Positions 8,474 to 18,000 are shown, counted from the first letter of the stretch. The stretch is 64,000 nucleotides of DNA from Comamonadaceae bacterium (GCA_027485235.1 JAIXRJ010000036.1:124001-188000); one strand, 5' to 3'. Numbers and translations are program-made. Notes: a model not told the origin generated them from the letters alone.

Positions 8474-10285
8474 ATGCCCGTCTACACCCCCCCCCTTCGC
8501 GACATGCAGTTTGTTTTGCACGAATTGCTCAACGTGAGCGCCGAACTCAAAGCCTTGCCCAAGCACGCCGACACCGATGCCGACACCATCAACGCGGTGC
8601 TCGAAGAAGGGGGCAAATTCGCCTCCGAGGTGGTCTTTCCCCTCAACATCTCGGGGGACACCCAGGGCTGCCAACTCAACCGCGACACCCACGAGGTCAA
8701 AGCGCCCGATGGCTTCACGGCGGCCTATGCGCAGTACGTGGCCGGTGGCTGGCCCTCGCTGAGCTGCGACCCCGAGTACGGCGGTCAAGGCTTGCCCTTT
8801 GTGGTCAACCAGTGTTTTTACGAGATGCTCAACTCGTCCAACCAGGCCTGGACCATGTACCCCGGCTTGTCGCATGGCGCTTATGAGTGCTTGCACGCGC
8901 ACGGCACGCCCGAGCAAAAAGCCCTGTACCTGCCCAAGCTGACCAGCGGCGAGTGGACCGGCACCATGTGCCTGACCGAGCCGCATTGCGGCACCGACCT
9001 CGGCATGTTGCGCACCAAGGCCGAGCCGCAAGCCGACGGCACGTACAAGCTGAGTGGCCAAAAGATTTTCATCAGCGCGGGCGAACACAACCTGGCCCCC
9101 AACATCGTGCACCTGGTGTTGGCCCGCCTGCCCGATGCGCCCCCCGGCAGCAAAGGCATCAGCTTGTTTCTGGTGCCCAAATTCAAGGTGGCGGCCGACG
9201 GCGCCATGGGTGAGCGCAACGGCATCTACTGCGGCGGCCTGGAGCACAAAATGGGCATCCACGGCAATGCCACTTGCCAGATGGTGTTGGACGAGGCCGT
9301 GGGCACCCTGGTGGGACAACCCCACAAAGGGCTGGCCGCCATGTTTGTGATGATGAACGCCGCCCGTCTGGGCGTGGGCAATCAGTCGCTGGGCCTGACC
9401 GAAGTGGCTTACCAAAACGCGCTGGCCTACGCCAAAGACCGCGTGCAAATGCGCTCGCTCACCGGCGTCAAGGCCCCCGGCAAACCGGCCGACCCGATCA
9501 TCGTGCACCCCGATGTGCGCCGCATGCTCATGACCGCCAAGGCCTACGCCGAAGGCGGTCGCGCCCTGGCGTGCTACTGCGCCTTGCTGCTCGACAAAGA
9601 GATCAACCACCCCGACGAGGCCGTGCGGGCCGAGGCTGCCGAAGTGGTGGCCTTGCTCACGCCCATCGTCAAGGCCTTCACCACCGACAACGCCTGGGAA
9701 GCCACTTCGGCTTGCCAGCAGGTGTTTGGCGGCCACGGCTACATCAAGGAGTGGGGCATGGAGCAGTTCGTGCGCGATGCCCGCATCAACATGATTTACG
9801 AAGGCACCAACACCATCCAGTCGCTCGATTTGTTGGGCCGCAAAGTGTTGGGCAACCAGGGTGCCACGCTCAAGAAATTTGGCAAGCTGGTGGAACAACT
9901 GGTCAAGGCCGAAATGGCCAACGAAGCCATGGGCGAGTTCATCAAGCCCCTGGCCGATCTGGGTCAAAAGCTCACCCAACTCACAGGCGAAGTCGGCATG
10001 AAAGCCATGAGCAATGCCGATGAGGTGGGCGCAGCCGCGGTGGACTACCTGCGCGTGGTGGGCCATTTGGTGTTGGGTTACTTCTGGGCCCGCTCGGCGC
10101 AAATCGCGCTGGCCAAATTGGCCGAGGCCGAAGAGCAGGCCCAGCGCCCCGACCCCTTCTACCAAGCCAAGCTGCAAACGGCACGGTTTTACTTCACCCG
10201 CCTGATGCCCGAGACTTCGAGCCTGATGCGCCGCATCCGCGCCGGCAGCGAGGGGCTGATGGACACCGACGCCGCGCTGGCATAA
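8474..10285 (+). CDS. Acyl-CoA dehydrogenase, long DmdC-like class with C-terminal extension
   Basis: FAD-dependent acyl-CoA dehydrogenase of 603 aa, longer than the 380-400 aa core family. It begins with the short N-terminal domain of this subclass (MPVYTPPLRDMQFVLHEL), then the dehydrogenase core (CLTEPHCGTDLG near 166, GHGYIKEWGMEQ near 420), the catalytic base E443 in IYEGTNTIQS, and a helical C-terminal domain (about 470-603). Start ATG 8474 follows CAGGAG by 6 nt. Relatives act on medium or long acyl-CoA or on methylmercaptopropionyl-CoA; the substrate here cannot be told. With the enoyl-CoA hydratase downstream it can perform the first two steps of a beta-oxidation cycle. Confidence 0.93.
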   Translation: MPVYTPPLRDMQFVLHELLNVSAELKALPKHADTDADTINAVLEEGGKFASEVVFPLNISGDTQGCQLNRDTHEVKAPDGFTAAYAQYVAGGWPSLSCDPEYGGQGLPFVVNQCFYEMLNSSNQAWTMYPGLSHGAYECLHAHGTPEQKALYLPKLTSGEWTGTMCLTEPHCGTDLGMLRTKAEPQADGTYKLSGQKIFISAGEHNLAPNIVHLVLARLPDAPPGSKGISLFLVPKFKVAADGAMGERNGIYCGGLEHKMGIHGNATCQMVLDEAVGTLVGQPHKGLAAMFVMMNAARLGVGNQSLGLTEVAYQNALAYAKDRVQMRSLTGVKAPGKPADPIIVHPDVRRMLMTAKAYAEGGRALACYCALLLDKEINHPDEAVRAEAAEVVALLTPIVKAFTTDNAWEATSACQQVFGGHGYIKEWGMEQFVRDARINMIYEGTNTIQSLDLLGRKVLGNQGATLKKFGKLVEQLVKAEMANEAMGEFIKPLADLGQKLTQLTGEVGMKAMSNADEVGAAAVDYLRVVGHLVLGYFWARSAQIALAKLAEAEEQAQRPDPFYQAKLQTARFYFTRLMPETSSLMRRIRAGSEGLMDTDAALA

Positions 10286-10304
10286 GGCTTTGAAAGGCAG
10301 GAAC

Positions 10305-10748
10305 ATGATCAAAGCAACCGTTGTGTTGACCCTCGGCCTGTTCACCTTGTTGGCGCAGGCGCAAATGAGTCCGGTGGGCCTGTGGCGCAGCATCGACGAC
10401 GACACCCAGCAGCCCAAAGCAGAGATCCGCATCACCCAAACGGCCAGTGCGGGCCTGTCGGGCGTGGTGGAGCGCGCACTGCAAAACAAGCCCAACACCG
10501 ACCCCCACTGCAACCTGTGCACCGACGACCGCAAGGGCCAGCCCAAAATTGGCATGGAAATCATCCGGGGCGGTCAACAAGGTGACGGCAAAGCGGTGTG
10601 GGAGGGTGGGAAAATCCTCGATCCCGATAACGGCAAGAACTACAGCCTGCGTCTGACCCCGATCGACGGCGGCAAAAAGTTGGAAGTGCGGGGCTACATC
10701 GGATCCCCCTTGCTGGGGCGTACCCAAACCTGGATTCGGGTTCAGTGA
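10305..10748 (+). CDS. DUF2147 family exported protein
   Basis: Small secreted protein of 147 aa. A Sec signal peptide covers about residues 1-19 (hydrophobic, ending AQA). The mature part has the family pattern: GLWRSIDDDTQQPKAEIRI near the start, a CNLC pair, GGKILDPDNGKNY, and an R-G-Y-I-G-S-P-L-L-G-R-T-Q-T-W end. Members have calycin-like beta barrels and unknown function. ATG 10305 follows GGCAGGA; the gene sits 19 nt after the acyl-CoA dehydrogenase and 21 nt before the enoyl-CoA hydratase, so it is co-transcribed with fatty-acid genes and may bind a lipid-like ligand (speculative). Confidence 0.85.
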   Translation: MIKATVVLTLGLFTLLAQAQMSPVGLWRSIDDDTQQPKAEIRITQTASAGLSGVVERALQNKPNTDPHCNLCTDDRKGQPKIGMEIIRGGQQGDGKAVWEGGKILDPDNGKNYSLRLTPIDGGKKLEVRGYIGSPLLGRTQTWIRVQ

Positions 10749-10769
10749 ACCCACACCACAAGGAACACC

Positions 10770-11531
10770 ATGTCTGACATCCTGACCCACATTGACGCGG
10801 GGGTGATGACCATCACCTTCAACCGTTTGGACAAGAAGAACTCCATCACCTCGACCATGTACACCGCCATGGCCGATGCGCTGGCCCAGGCTGCGGCCGA
10901 TGCCAGCGTGCGCGTGGTCTTGTTTCAGGGCCACGAAAGCATCTTCAGTGCGGGCAATGACATTGGCGACTTTTTGAACCAGCCGCCCAGCACGCAAGAA
11001 TCGCCCGTGTTTCGCTTTTTGCGCGGCATCGCCACTTTCGAAAAGCCCTTGCTGGCCGCCGTGGCCGGGCCTGCGGTGGGCATTGGCACCACCCTGCTGT
11101 TCCATTGTGATCTGGTCTATGCCGGTGACAACGCCGCGTTCTCCATGCCTTTTGTCAACTTGGGTCTGTGCCCCGAGGCGGCTTCCAGCTTGTTGGCCCC
11201 AAAGATGTTTGGGTACCACCGCGCAGCAGAGGCCTTGCTCATGGGCGAGCCCTTCTTTGCCGAAGCCGCGCAAGAAGTCGGTCTGGTCAACCGCGTGGTG
11301 CCGCCCACCGAAGTCAATGGCTACGCCCAAGCGCAGGCCCGCAAGCTGGCTGGCAAACCGCTGTCTTCGCTCATCGAGACCAAGCGATTGATGAAAGGCG
11401 ACTCGCAAGCCGTGTTGCAAAAGATGGACGAAGAAGGCCAAAGCTTTGGCCGCATGCTGCGTGAGCCCGCTGCCCAAGAGGCCTTTGGGGCCTTCATGGA
11501 AAAACGCAAGCCCGATTTTTCCAAGTTGTGA
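10770..11531 (+). CDS. Enoyl-CoA hydratase/isomerase family protein
   Basis: Crotonase-fold protein of 253 aa. Oxyanion-hole segments are FSAGNDIGDFL (59-69) and AVAGPAVGIGTTLL (97-110). One catalytic glutamate is visible at E136 in LGLCPEAASS; the position of the second hydratase glutamate is not a Glu in the AGPAVGIG loop, so an isomerase-like or other crotonase activity is possible. The FSAGND motif and C-terminal FGAFMEKRKPDF are common in proteobacterial enoyl-CoA hydratases of beta-oxidation operons. It lies 21 nt after the DUF2147 gene and 43 nt before a thioesterase. Confidence 0.9.
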   Translation: MSDILTHIDAGVMTITFNRLDKKNSITSTMYTAMADALAQAAADASVRVVLFQGHESIFSAGNDIGDFLNQPPSTQESPVFRFLRGIATFEKPLLAAVAGPAVGIGTTLLFHCDLVYAGDNAAFSMPFVNLGLCPEAASSLLAPKMFGYHRAAEALLMGEPFFAEAAQEVGLVNRVVPPTEVNGYAQAQARKLAGKPLSSLIETKRLMKGDSQAVLQKMDEEGQSFGRMLREPAAQEAFGAFMEKRKPDFSKL

Positions 11532-11562
11532 AGCGTCGGGGTGGCTGAGCGTGGTTCTTCTC

Positions 11563-11568
11563 TAGAAT
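11563..11568 (+). promoter_or_regulatory. Possible -10 element directly before the thioesterase ATG
   Basis: TAGAAT lies 6 nt before ATG 11575 and no Shine-Dalgarno sequence is visible, which would fit a leaderless transcript. No good -35 is seen 16-18 bp upstream, so this is tentative. Confidence 0.35.
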
Positions 11569-11574
11569 CACAGC

Positions 11575-12057
11575 ATGCCCCACCCTCCACCCCAAGCAGT
11601 CGTTCTGGAGCCCGCGTACATCGAGGGTTTTCGCCAGATCCACGAAGACAAAATCGTGTTCAACAAGACCCTGGGTCTGAAGTTGCTCAAGGTCACGCCC
11701 GAAGGGGTGGAGGCCCGCATCGACATGCGGTCCGATCTGGTGGGCCACTTCGTCTACAACCGCCTCCATGGCGGTGTCATCAGCGCGGTGCTCGACGCCA
11801 TCGGCAGCGCGGCCGTCATGGCGGCGATGGCCGCCAAGCACATGGACGAACCCCCTGAAAAGCGCTTGGAGCGCTTCACCAAGCTGGGCACCATCGACTT
11901 GCGGGTTGATTTTTTGCGACCCGGCATCGGTGAACATTTCACCATCACCGCCAACGCCTTGCGTGTGGGCTCGCGTGTGGGCTCCTCGCGCATGGAGTTG
12001 TTCGGACCCGATGGGACCTTGATGTCCACCGGCGCGGCCGCTTACATCGTGTCTTGA
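11575..12057 (+). CDS. Hotdog-fold thioesterase family protein (PaaI-like)
   Basis: Protein of 160 aa with the hotdog-fold signature LHGGVISAVLDAIGSAAV in the first half and LRVDFLRPG and VGSRVGSSRMEL in the second. Family members hydrolyse acyl-CoA thioesters in the cytosol. It is the last plus-strand gene of the acyl-CoA cluster and is convergent with a YciA-type thioesterase. Codon use matches the neighbours. The acyl specificity is unknown. Confidence 0.87.
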   Translation: MPHPPPQAVVLEPAYIEGFRQIHEDKIVFNKTLGLKLLKVTPEGVEARIDMRSDLVGHFVYNRLHGGVISAVLDAIGSAAVMAAMAAKHMDEPPEKRLERFTKLGTIDLRVDFLRPGIGEHFTITANALRVGSRVGSSRMELFGPDGTLMSTGAAAYIVS

Positions 12058-12136
12058 TCCGGACAGTGGCCTGCCCCTGCGCAGCGCGGGACAGGCCCAG
12101 GGTGAGTCTGCTCTGCGAAGGGGTGCCCGGCGGGGC

Positions 12137-12547
12137 TTATTCCGCGGGCACAGGTCGGGGCTGCCCCTGGTCGTCCACCGCCACATAGGTCAGGTTCGCC
12201 TCGGTCACCTTGATGTACTGGCCTTGCAACTGAAAACGTTCGGCAAACACCTCGACTTTGACGGTGACGGAGGTGCGGCCAACCCGAACAATCCGGGCGA
12301 AAAACGACAGGATGTCGCCCACTTTCACCGGCTGTTTGAAGATGAACTCGTTGACCGCCACGGTCACCATGCGACCGCGCACGCGCCGCGCGGGCAAGAC
12401 CGCGCCCGCCAAGTCCACCTGGGCCATGACCCAGCCGCCAAAAATGTCCCCGCTGGCATTGCAGTCGGCAGGCATGGGGATGACCTTGAGCACCAGTTCT
12501 TGGTCGGTGGGCAATGCCACAGCGTGGGGGTGTGGGGCGTCAGACAT
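12137..12547 (-). CDS. yciA: YciA-type acyl-CoA thioesterase
   Basis: Cytosolic hotdog-fold acyl-CoA hydrolase of 136 aa from ATG 12547 (a GTG two codons earlier is also possible). The YciA signature ADCNASGDIFGGWVMAQVDL near residue 30 contains the catalytic Asp, followed by VRGRMVTVAVNEFIFKQPV and VGDILSFFARI. Escherichia coli YciA has broad acyl-CoA specificity. It is convergent with the PaaI-like gene and divergent from the ABC exporter, whose start is 40 nt away. Two unrelated thioesterases side by side suggest recycling of CoA from acyl-CoA. Confidence 0.9.
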   Translation of the reverse strand: MSDAPHPHAVALPTDQELVLKVIPMPADCNASGDIFGGWVMAQVDLAGAVLPARRVRGRMVTVAVNEFIFKQPVKVGDILSFFARIVRVGRTSVTVKVEVFAERFQLQGQYIKVTEANLTYVAVDDQGQPRPVPAE

Positions 12548-12587
12548 GGGCACAATCGGTGGTTATCAAAGAACTGGATTGTCCCTT

Positions 12588-14420
12588 ATGCGCCAACACG
12601 GCGAAACCGCTCCTTCTGCTGCACCGTCCGGAAAATCACCGGGCGCTGCCACTCCGGCCCCTGCGGGTGGCGACTGGCAAACCTTGTCGCGCCTGTTGCC
12701 CTACCTGTGGGAGTACAAATGGCTGGTGGGCATTGCCCTGAGTCTGATGGTGTTTGCCAAACTGGCCAATGTGAGCGTGCCCCTGCTGCTCAAGGAACTG
12801 GTCGATGCCATGAGCCTCAAACCCGGCGATCCGCAGGTGGTGCTCGTGGTGCCGGTGGCGCTGTTGGTGGGTTATGGCGCTTTGCGCTTGCTGACCTCGG
12901 CCTTCACCGAGTTGCGCGAGTTGGTGTTTGCCAAAGCCACACAAGGCGCATCACGCAGCATCGCCTTGCAAACCTTTGAGCATTTACACGCTTTGAGCCT
13001 GCGTTTTCACCTGGCGCGGCAGACCGGCGGCATGACCCGGGACATTGAACGCGGGGTGCGCGGCATCGAATCCTTGATTTCATATTCCCTCTACAGCATC
13101 GTGCCCACCTTGATCGAGGTGTTTTTGGTGCTGACGATTCTGGCCGTCAAATTCGACGCCTGGTTTGCGGGCATCACCTTGATGGCCTTGGGCTTGTACA
13201 TCTTCTTCACGGTGCGCATCACCGAGTGGCGCACCCTCTACCGCAAGCAAGCCAACGAGTTCGATTCGGCGGCGCACACGCGCGCCATTGACTCTTTGCT
13301 CAACTACGAAACTGTCAAGTACTTTGGCAACGAGGTGTTTGAAGCGGGCCGTTATGACGAAAGCCTGGAGCGCCTGCGCCGGGCCCGGCTCAAGGCCCAA
13401 ACCAGCCTGTCCTTGCTCAACACCGGGCAACAACTCATCATCGCCGCGGCCCTGGTGACCATGTTGTGGCGCGCCACCGAAGGCGTGGTGGCCGGGCGCA
13501 TGACTTTGGGCGATTTGGTCATGATCAACGCCTTCATGATCCAGCTCTACATCCCGCTGAATTTTCTGGGCGTGCTGTACCGTGAGATCAAGCAGAGCCT
13601 GACCGATCTGGACAAGATGTTTGTCTTGATGGACCGCGAACGCGAAGTGGCCGATGCACCCGGTGCACCCGCACTGGCTTGGCAAGGGGCGCCCGATGTG
13701 GTGTTTGACCGCGTGTCGTTTGCCTACGAGAGCAATCGCCCCATCCTGAATGACATCAGCTTCACGATTCCTGCCGGTAAAACCGTGGCGGTGGTCGGGC
13801 CTTCCGGCTCGGGCAAGTCCACGCTGGCGCGCCTGATGTTCCGTTTTTACGACGTGCAGCAAGGCAACATCTGCATCGCGGGCCAGGACATCCGGCACGT
13901 CACGCAGTCGAGCGTGCGCCGGGCTTTGGGCATCGTGCCGCAGGACACGGTGCTGTTCAACGACAGCGTGGCCTACAACATCGCCTACGGCCGCCCCGGG
14001 GCCAGCCAGGCGGAGATCGAAGGGGCCGCCCGCGCGGCTCGGATTCACGATTTCATCGCGTCCACCCCTCAAGGTTATTTGACCTCGGTGGGCGAGCGCG
14101 GCCTGAAATTGTCGGGGGGTGAAAAGCAGCGCGTGGCGATTGCGCGCACCTTGCTGAAAGACCCGCCGATTTTGGTGTTCGACGAGGCCACCTCGGCGTT
14201 GGACTCGGCCAATGAACGCGCCATCCAGGCCGAACTGGCCAGTGTCGCGCAAAACAAAACCACCTTGGTGATCGCGCACCGGCTGTCGACGGTGGTCGAT
14301 GCCCATGAGATTTTGGTGATGGAGGCCGGACAAATCATCGAACGCGGCAAGCACGCCGAGCTGCTGGCCCGCCAAGGCCGCTACGCCAGCATGTGGGCGC
14401 TGCAGCAGTCGGCAGACTGA
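12588..14420 (+). CDS. ABC transporter, ATP-binding/permease half-transporter of the Atm1/HMT type
   Basis: Inner-membrane exporter half-transporter of 610 aa that should work as a homodimer. The transmembrane domain (about 35-340) has six hydrophobic segments and the Atm1-type stretch SLLNYETVKYFGNE. The nucleotide-binding domain has Walker A GPSGSGKS (K410), signature LSGGEKQR (508-515), Walker B ILVFDE (E533) and an H-loop in VIAHRLST. Relatives export glutathione-bound sulfur species or metals. The open frame extends upstream, but ATG 12588 is chosen since the upstream part overlaps yciA antisense. It stands alone; the next gene is a separate importer. Confidence 0.9.
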   Translation: MRQHGETAPSAAPSGKSPGAATPAPAGGDWQTLSRLLPYLWEYKWLVGIALSLMVFAKLANVSVPLLLKELVDAMSLKPGDPQVVLVVPVALLVGYGALRLLTSAFTELRELVFAKATQGASRSIALQTFEHLHALSLRFHLARQTGGMTRDIERGVRGIESLISYSLYSIVPTLIEVFLVLTILAVKFDAWFAGITLMALGLYIFFTVRITEWRTLYRKQANEFDSAAHTRAIDSLLNYETVKYFGNEVFEAGRYDESLERLRRARLKAQTSLSLLNTGQQLIIAAALVTMLWRATEGVVAGRMTLGDLVMINAFMIQLYIPLNFLGVLYREIKQSLTDLDKMFVLMDREREVADAPGAPALAWQGAPDVVFDRVSFAYESNRPILNDISFTIPAGKTVAVVGPSGSGKSTLARLMFRFYDVQQGNICIAGQDIRHVTQSSVRRALGIVPQDTVLFNDSVAYNIAYGRPGASQAEIEGAARAARIHDFIASTPQGYLTSVGERGLKLSGGEKQRVAIARTLLKDPPILVFDEATSALDSANERAIQAELASVAQNKTTLVIAHRLSTVVDAHEILVMEAGQIIERGKHAELLARQGRYASMWALQQSAD

Positions 14421-14647
14421 GGCAGGCCTGCTGTCGCGCGCGCAGGGGCCCACTTTTTGTGGTGCAGGCTGGGGAACACCCTGAGGCGGTCTGAACACAG
14501 AACTGACTATAGTTGCGGTTTGTGGCGTCTTAGGCACGTTTTGTGCTGAGCTCGGAGGGTACAGTCAGGGGGCTGCCCATGGGGTACACAACTGCTGCAG
14601 GCTTGTGGTGGTTGTCATTTTTTGTGCGATCTTTTCTGGAGAAATCA

Positions 14648-15538
14648 ATGAAAAAACAACTGTTGGCTGTTGCCGTGGCCACCCTGACTTGCCTGGCCTC
14701 TCACGCAGACACGCTTGACAAGGTCAAGTCGTCGGGCGCCATCACCATGGGTGTGCGTGACTCTTCGGGTGCCCTGTCCTACACCCTGGGGGATGGCAAA
14801 TACGCCGGTTTCCACTACGAAATTTGCCAGCGCATCATCGGCAACGTGGAAAAAGCCGTGGGCAAAAAGCTCGATGTCAAATTCCAGTCGGTCACTTCAC
14901 AAAACCGCATTCCTTTGGTGCAAAACGGCACCGTGGATATCGAGTGCGGCTCGACCACCAACAACACAGCGCGTCAAAAAGACGTGGCCTTTGTGGTGAC
15001 CACCTATGTGGAAGAAGTGCGCATCGCCACCAAAGTGGCTTCCGGCATCACCTCGATTGGCCAGTTGGTTGGCAAGAACGTGGCCACCACCACCGGCACC
15101 ACTTCGGTGCAGTTGTTGCGCAAACATGAGCGCGCCAACGGCGTTGACTTCAAGGAAGTCTTTGGCAAGGACCATGCCGACAGCTTTTTGTTGTTGGACT
15201 CTGGCCGTGCCGATGCCTTTGTGATGGACGGCTCCATCTTGGCCGGCAACATTGCCAACGCCAAGAACCCGGCCGATTTCCGCATCGTCGGTGAAGTGCT
15301 GGCCGTTGAACCCATTGCCATCATGATCCGCAAGGACGACCCCGCGTTCAAAAAATTGGCCGACGACACCGTGCGTGACCTGGTCAGAAGCGGTGACATG
15401 GCCAAGCTGTGGGACAAATGGTTCCTGCAAGCCATTCCACCCAAGAACGTCAAGATCGGTCTGGCTTTGAGCGACAGCACCAAGGCCGCATGGGCCAACC
15501 TGAACGACAGGCCCGCTGAAGATTACGCCAAGAAGTAA
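14648..15538 (+). CDS. gltI: Glutamate/aspartate ABC transporter substrate-binding protein
   Basis: Periplasmic amino-acid receptor of 296 aa. Residues 1-20 form a signal peptide (MKKQLL, cut after SHA). It carries family-3 solute-binding features: SGAITMGVRDSSGALSYTLG, DIECGSTTNNTARQKDVAF and DSGRADAFVMDG, which match the GltI branch. ATG 14648 follows CTGGAG. The 227-nt region upstream contains TATAGT at about 14507 as a possible -10 without a clear -35. The downstream genes encode the two permeases and the ATPase; a terminator-like hairpin separates gltI from them. Confidence 0.93.
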   Translation: MKKQLLAVAVATLTCLASHADTLDKVKSSGAITMGVRDSSGALSYTLGDGKYAGFHYEICQRIIGNVEKAVGKKLDVKFQSVTSQNRIPLVQNGTVDIECGSTTNNTARQKDVAFVVTTYVEEVRIATKVASGITSIGQLVGKNVATTTGTTSVQLLRKHERANGVDFKEVFGKDHADSFLLLDSGRADAFVMDGSILAGNIANAKNPADFRIVGEVLAVEPIAIMIRKDDPAFKKLADDTVRDLVRSGDMAKLWDKWFLQAIPPKNVKIGLALSDSTKAAWANLNDRPAEDYAKK

Positions 15539-15561
15539 GCCCTTCTTTGCAGCGCAAAACC

Positions 15562-15598
15562 AACCCCGCCGGGTACAGCTTGGGCGGGGTTTGTTTTT
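15562..15598 (+). terminator. Terminator-like hairpin between gltI and gltJ
   Basis: AACCCCGCC and GGCGGGGTT form a perfect 9-bp stem around a 12-nt loop, followed by TTTGTTTTT. It should terminate part of the transcripts after gltI, leaving more binding protein than permease. Confidence 0.75.
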
Positions 15599-15634
15599 GA
15601 GGGGGTGCTTTTGTACTTGAAAGAAAGATAAAAA

Positions 15635-16354
15635 ATGACATGGGATTGGCAGGTCTTTTTGACCGACGACGGCAGTGGCCGCACGTATCTGGAGTGGATG
15701 CTGGAGGCCTGGCGCTGGACCTTGGCCGTGGCCGCCAGTTCTTGGGTGGTGGCCATCGGGGTGGGTGCGGTGGTGGGCACTTTGCGCACTTTGCCCGGGC
15801 GCCCGGTGGTGGCGGCTTTGGCCAACGCCTGGGTGGAACTGTTTCGCAACATTCCGCTCTTGGTGCAGATTTTCTTGTGGTACTTCGTGGTGCCCAAACT
15901 GTTTCCTGCTTTCCAGCAAGTTCCCGGCTTTTTGCTGGTGGTCTTTGGTTTGGGCTTTTTCACCTCGGCGCGCATCGCCGAGCAATTTCGGGCCGGCATT
16001 CAGGCTTTGCCCAAAGGGCAACGTTATGCGGCCATGGCCATGGGCTTCACCACGGCGCAGTCTTACCGCCATGTGATCTTGCCCATGGCGTTTCGCATCA
16101 TCTTGCCGCCGCTGACCAGCGAGTCGATGAACTTGTTGAAAAACTCTTCGGTCGCATTTGCGGTCTCGATCGCCGAACTCACCATGTTCGCCATGCAGGC
16201 GCAAGAGGAAACCTCGCGCGGCATTGAGGTGTACTTGGCTGTGACGGCTTTGTACGCTTTCTCGGCCTTTGCTGTGAACCGCGTGTTCGCTTGGATCGAG
16301 AAGAAGATGCGTGTGCCAGGCTTCATTGTGTCGGCCGGAACGGGGGGGCACTGA
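15635..16354 (+). CDS. gltJ: Glutamate/aspartate ABC transporter permease GltJ
   Basis: Inner-membrane permease of 239 aa of the HisM/GltJ type. Early residues TDDGSGRTYLEWM are characteristic of GltJ. The permease motif that contacts the ATPase is present (FTSARIAEQFRAGIQALPKG with the EAA-like loop). About five membrane segments are visible. It starts 96 nt after gltI, past the hairpin, and is separated from gltK by 1 nt. Confidence 0.93.
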   Translation: MTWDWQVFLTDDGSGRTYLEWMLEAWRWTLAVAASSWVVAIGVGAVVGTLRTLPGRPVVAALANAWVELFRNIPLLVQIFLWYFVVPKLFPAFQQVPGFLLVVFGLGFFTSARIAEQFRAGIQALPKGQRYAAMAMGFTTAQSYRHVILPMAFRIILPPLTSESMNLLKNSSVAFAVSIAELTMFAMQAQEETSRGIEVYLAVTALYAFSAFAVNRVFAWIEKKMRVPGFIVSAGTGGH

Positions 16355-16355
16355 C

Positions 16356-17024
16356 ATGTTGGGACTGGATTTCTCCTACTTCGACCTGGAAGTGCTGCGC
16401 AAGTTCGTCTTGGGCGGTCTCTTGTTCAGCGTGCAGCTGACCCTCGTGGCCACCCTTGGCGGCGTGATCTTTGGCACCTTGTTGGCCTTGATGCGTTTGT
16501 CGGGTACCCCAATTTTGGCGATCCCCGCCACCATTTATGTCAACGGCATGCGCTCGGTGCCGCTGGTGATGGTCATCTTGTGGTTTTACCTGCTCATGCC
16601 CTTTGTGATCGGGCGTCCGATCGGCGCAGAGTGGTCGGCCATCATCACCTTTGTGGCGTTTGAGGCGGCCTACTTCAGCGAAATCATGCGCGCGGGCATC
16701 CAGTCGATCCCGCGTGGCCAAGTGTTTGCCGGGCAGGCGCTGGGCATGAGCTATGGCCAAAACATGCGATTGGTGGTCTTGCCACAGGCCTTTCGCAACA
16801 TGCTGCCGGTGCTGCTCACGCAAACCATCATCTTGTTCCAGGACACCTCGCTGGTGTATGCCATCGGTGCCTATGACCTGCTCAAGGGTTTCACCAACGC
16901 CGGCAAGATTTATGGCCGCACCGAAGAGGCCTACATCCTGGCAGCCCTCGTTTATTTTGTGATTTGTTTTGCACTGTCCTGGAGCGTCAAACGCTTGCAG
17001 ACCAAGATTGCCATCGTGCGCTGA
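16356..17024 (+). CDS. gltK: Glutamate/aspartate ABC transporter permease GltK
   Basis: Second permease, 222 aa from ATG 16356, one base after the gltJ stop. The N-terminus ([20 protein letters not shown]) and the EAA-type loop ([20 protein letters not shown]) are typical of GltK. The end [17 protein letters not shown] is also characteristic of this subunit. It forms the heterodimeric channel with GltJ and is driven by GltL. Confidence 0.93.
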   Translation: MLGLDFSYFDLEVLRKFVLGGLLFSVQLTLVATLGGVIFGTLLALMRLSGTPILAIPATIYVNGMRSVPLVMVILWFYLLMPFVIGRPIGAEWSAIITFVAFEAAYFSEIMRAGIQSIPRGQVFAGQALGMSYGQNMRLVVLPQAFRNMLPVLLTQTIILFQDTSLVYAIGAYDLLKGFTNAGKIYGRTEEAYILAALVYFVICFALSWSVKRLQTKIAIVR

Positions 17025-17050
17025 GGCGTGTGCTGAATTGGGGAAAGAAA

Positions 17051-17788
17051 ATGATTGAAATCAAAAATGTGTCCAAGTGGTATGGTGCGGTGCAGGTGCT
17101 CAACGACTGCTCGGTCAGCATCAACAAGGGCGATGTGGTGGTGGTTTGCGGCCCTTCGGGCTCGGGCAAGTCCACCCTGATCAAAACCGTGAATGCTCTG
17201 GAGCCCGTGCAGCAAGGCAGCATCCATGTGGACGGCGTCTCGCTCATGGATGCCGGCACCGACCTGCCCCAGCTGCGTTCGCGTGTGGGCATGGTCTTTC
17301 AAAGCTTTGAGCTCTTCCCACACCTGTCGGTGACCCAGAACCTGACCATTGCCCAAACCAAGGTCTTGGGCCGCACAGAAGAAGAAGCCAAAGAGCGGGG
17401 CTTGAAGATGCTCGACCGCGTGGGCTTGCTGGCGCACAAGGACAAGTTTCCAGGCCAACTCTCCGGCGGCCAACAGCAACGCGTGGCGATTGCCCGTGCC
17501 TTGTCCATGGACCCGATCGTGATGTTGTTCGACGAGCCGACCTCGGCACTCGACCCCGAGATGGTCGGTGAGGTGCTCGATGTGATGGTGCAACTGGCCA
17601 ACGAAGGCATGACCATGATGGTGGTCACCCACGAAATGGGCTTTGCCCGCAAAGTGGCCAACCGGGTGATTTTCATCGACGTGGGCGGACGCATCCTGGA
17701 AGACTGCTCGAAAGACGAGTTCTTCAACCACCCCGAAAACCGCCAGCCGCGCACCAAGGATTTCCTGAACAAAATCTTGCAGCACTGA
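17051..17788 (+). CDS. gltL: Glutamate/aspartate ABC transporter ATP-binding protein
   Basis: Cytoplasmic ATPase of 245 aa for the GltJK channel. It has Walker [10 protein letters not shown] near residue 34, signature [15 protein letters not shown], Walker [13 protein letters not shown] and H-loop [12 protein letters not shown] 17051 follows GGGGAAAG by 6 nt; the same frame is open further upstream, inside gltK, but no site there is better. It closes the gltIJKL cluster, a complete importer. Confidence 0.95.
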   Translation: MIEIKNVSKWYGAVQVLNDCSVSINKGDVVVVCGPSGSGKSTLIKTVNALEPVQQGSIHVDGVSLMDAGTDLPQLRSRVGMVFQSFELFPHLSVTQNLTIAQTKVLGRTEEEAKERGLKMLDRVGLLAHKDKFPGQLSGGQQQRVAIARALSMDPIVMLFDEPTSALDPEMVGEVLDVMVQLANEGMTMMVVTHEMGFARKVANRVIFIDVGGRILEDCSKDEFFNHPENRQPRTKDFLNKILQH

Positions 17789-18000
17789 GTTCGCATGGGG
17801 TTCAGTCATTGGAGCCCGGTCCCGACCCATGACCCTACGCGCTCGCAGACGATGTGGGGTAGCGGCTTGGGGCGATTTGGCGAGCGAAGCGAGTTATGAG
17901 CCCCGGCCCGCTGCCCCACCTCTGGGCCCTGTCCGGCCAGTTCATTTGCATTCAGGCCAGAGCGGCCATCAGCCTTGACAGGTTTGAGACAATACGCCCC
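17789..18000. other. 212-nt intergenic region between gltL and pyrC
   Basis: No convincing gene or terminator is seen. GACAAT at 17988-17993 lies 7 nt before the pyrC ATG, with no Shine-Dalgarno sequence, so pyrC may be leaderless; a matching -35 is weak. Confidence 0.35.

Noticed and set aside
8168..10564. 798-aa minus-strand open frame opposite the acyl-CoA dehydrogenase
   Set aside because: It lies wholly antisense to a clear conserved gene, is His/Gly/Gln-rich in a way typical of reversed GC-rich codons, and matches no family.
12058..12136. Imperfect inverted repeat between the two thioesterase genes
   Set aside because: The stem has a bulge and no T-run; too weak to call a terminator.
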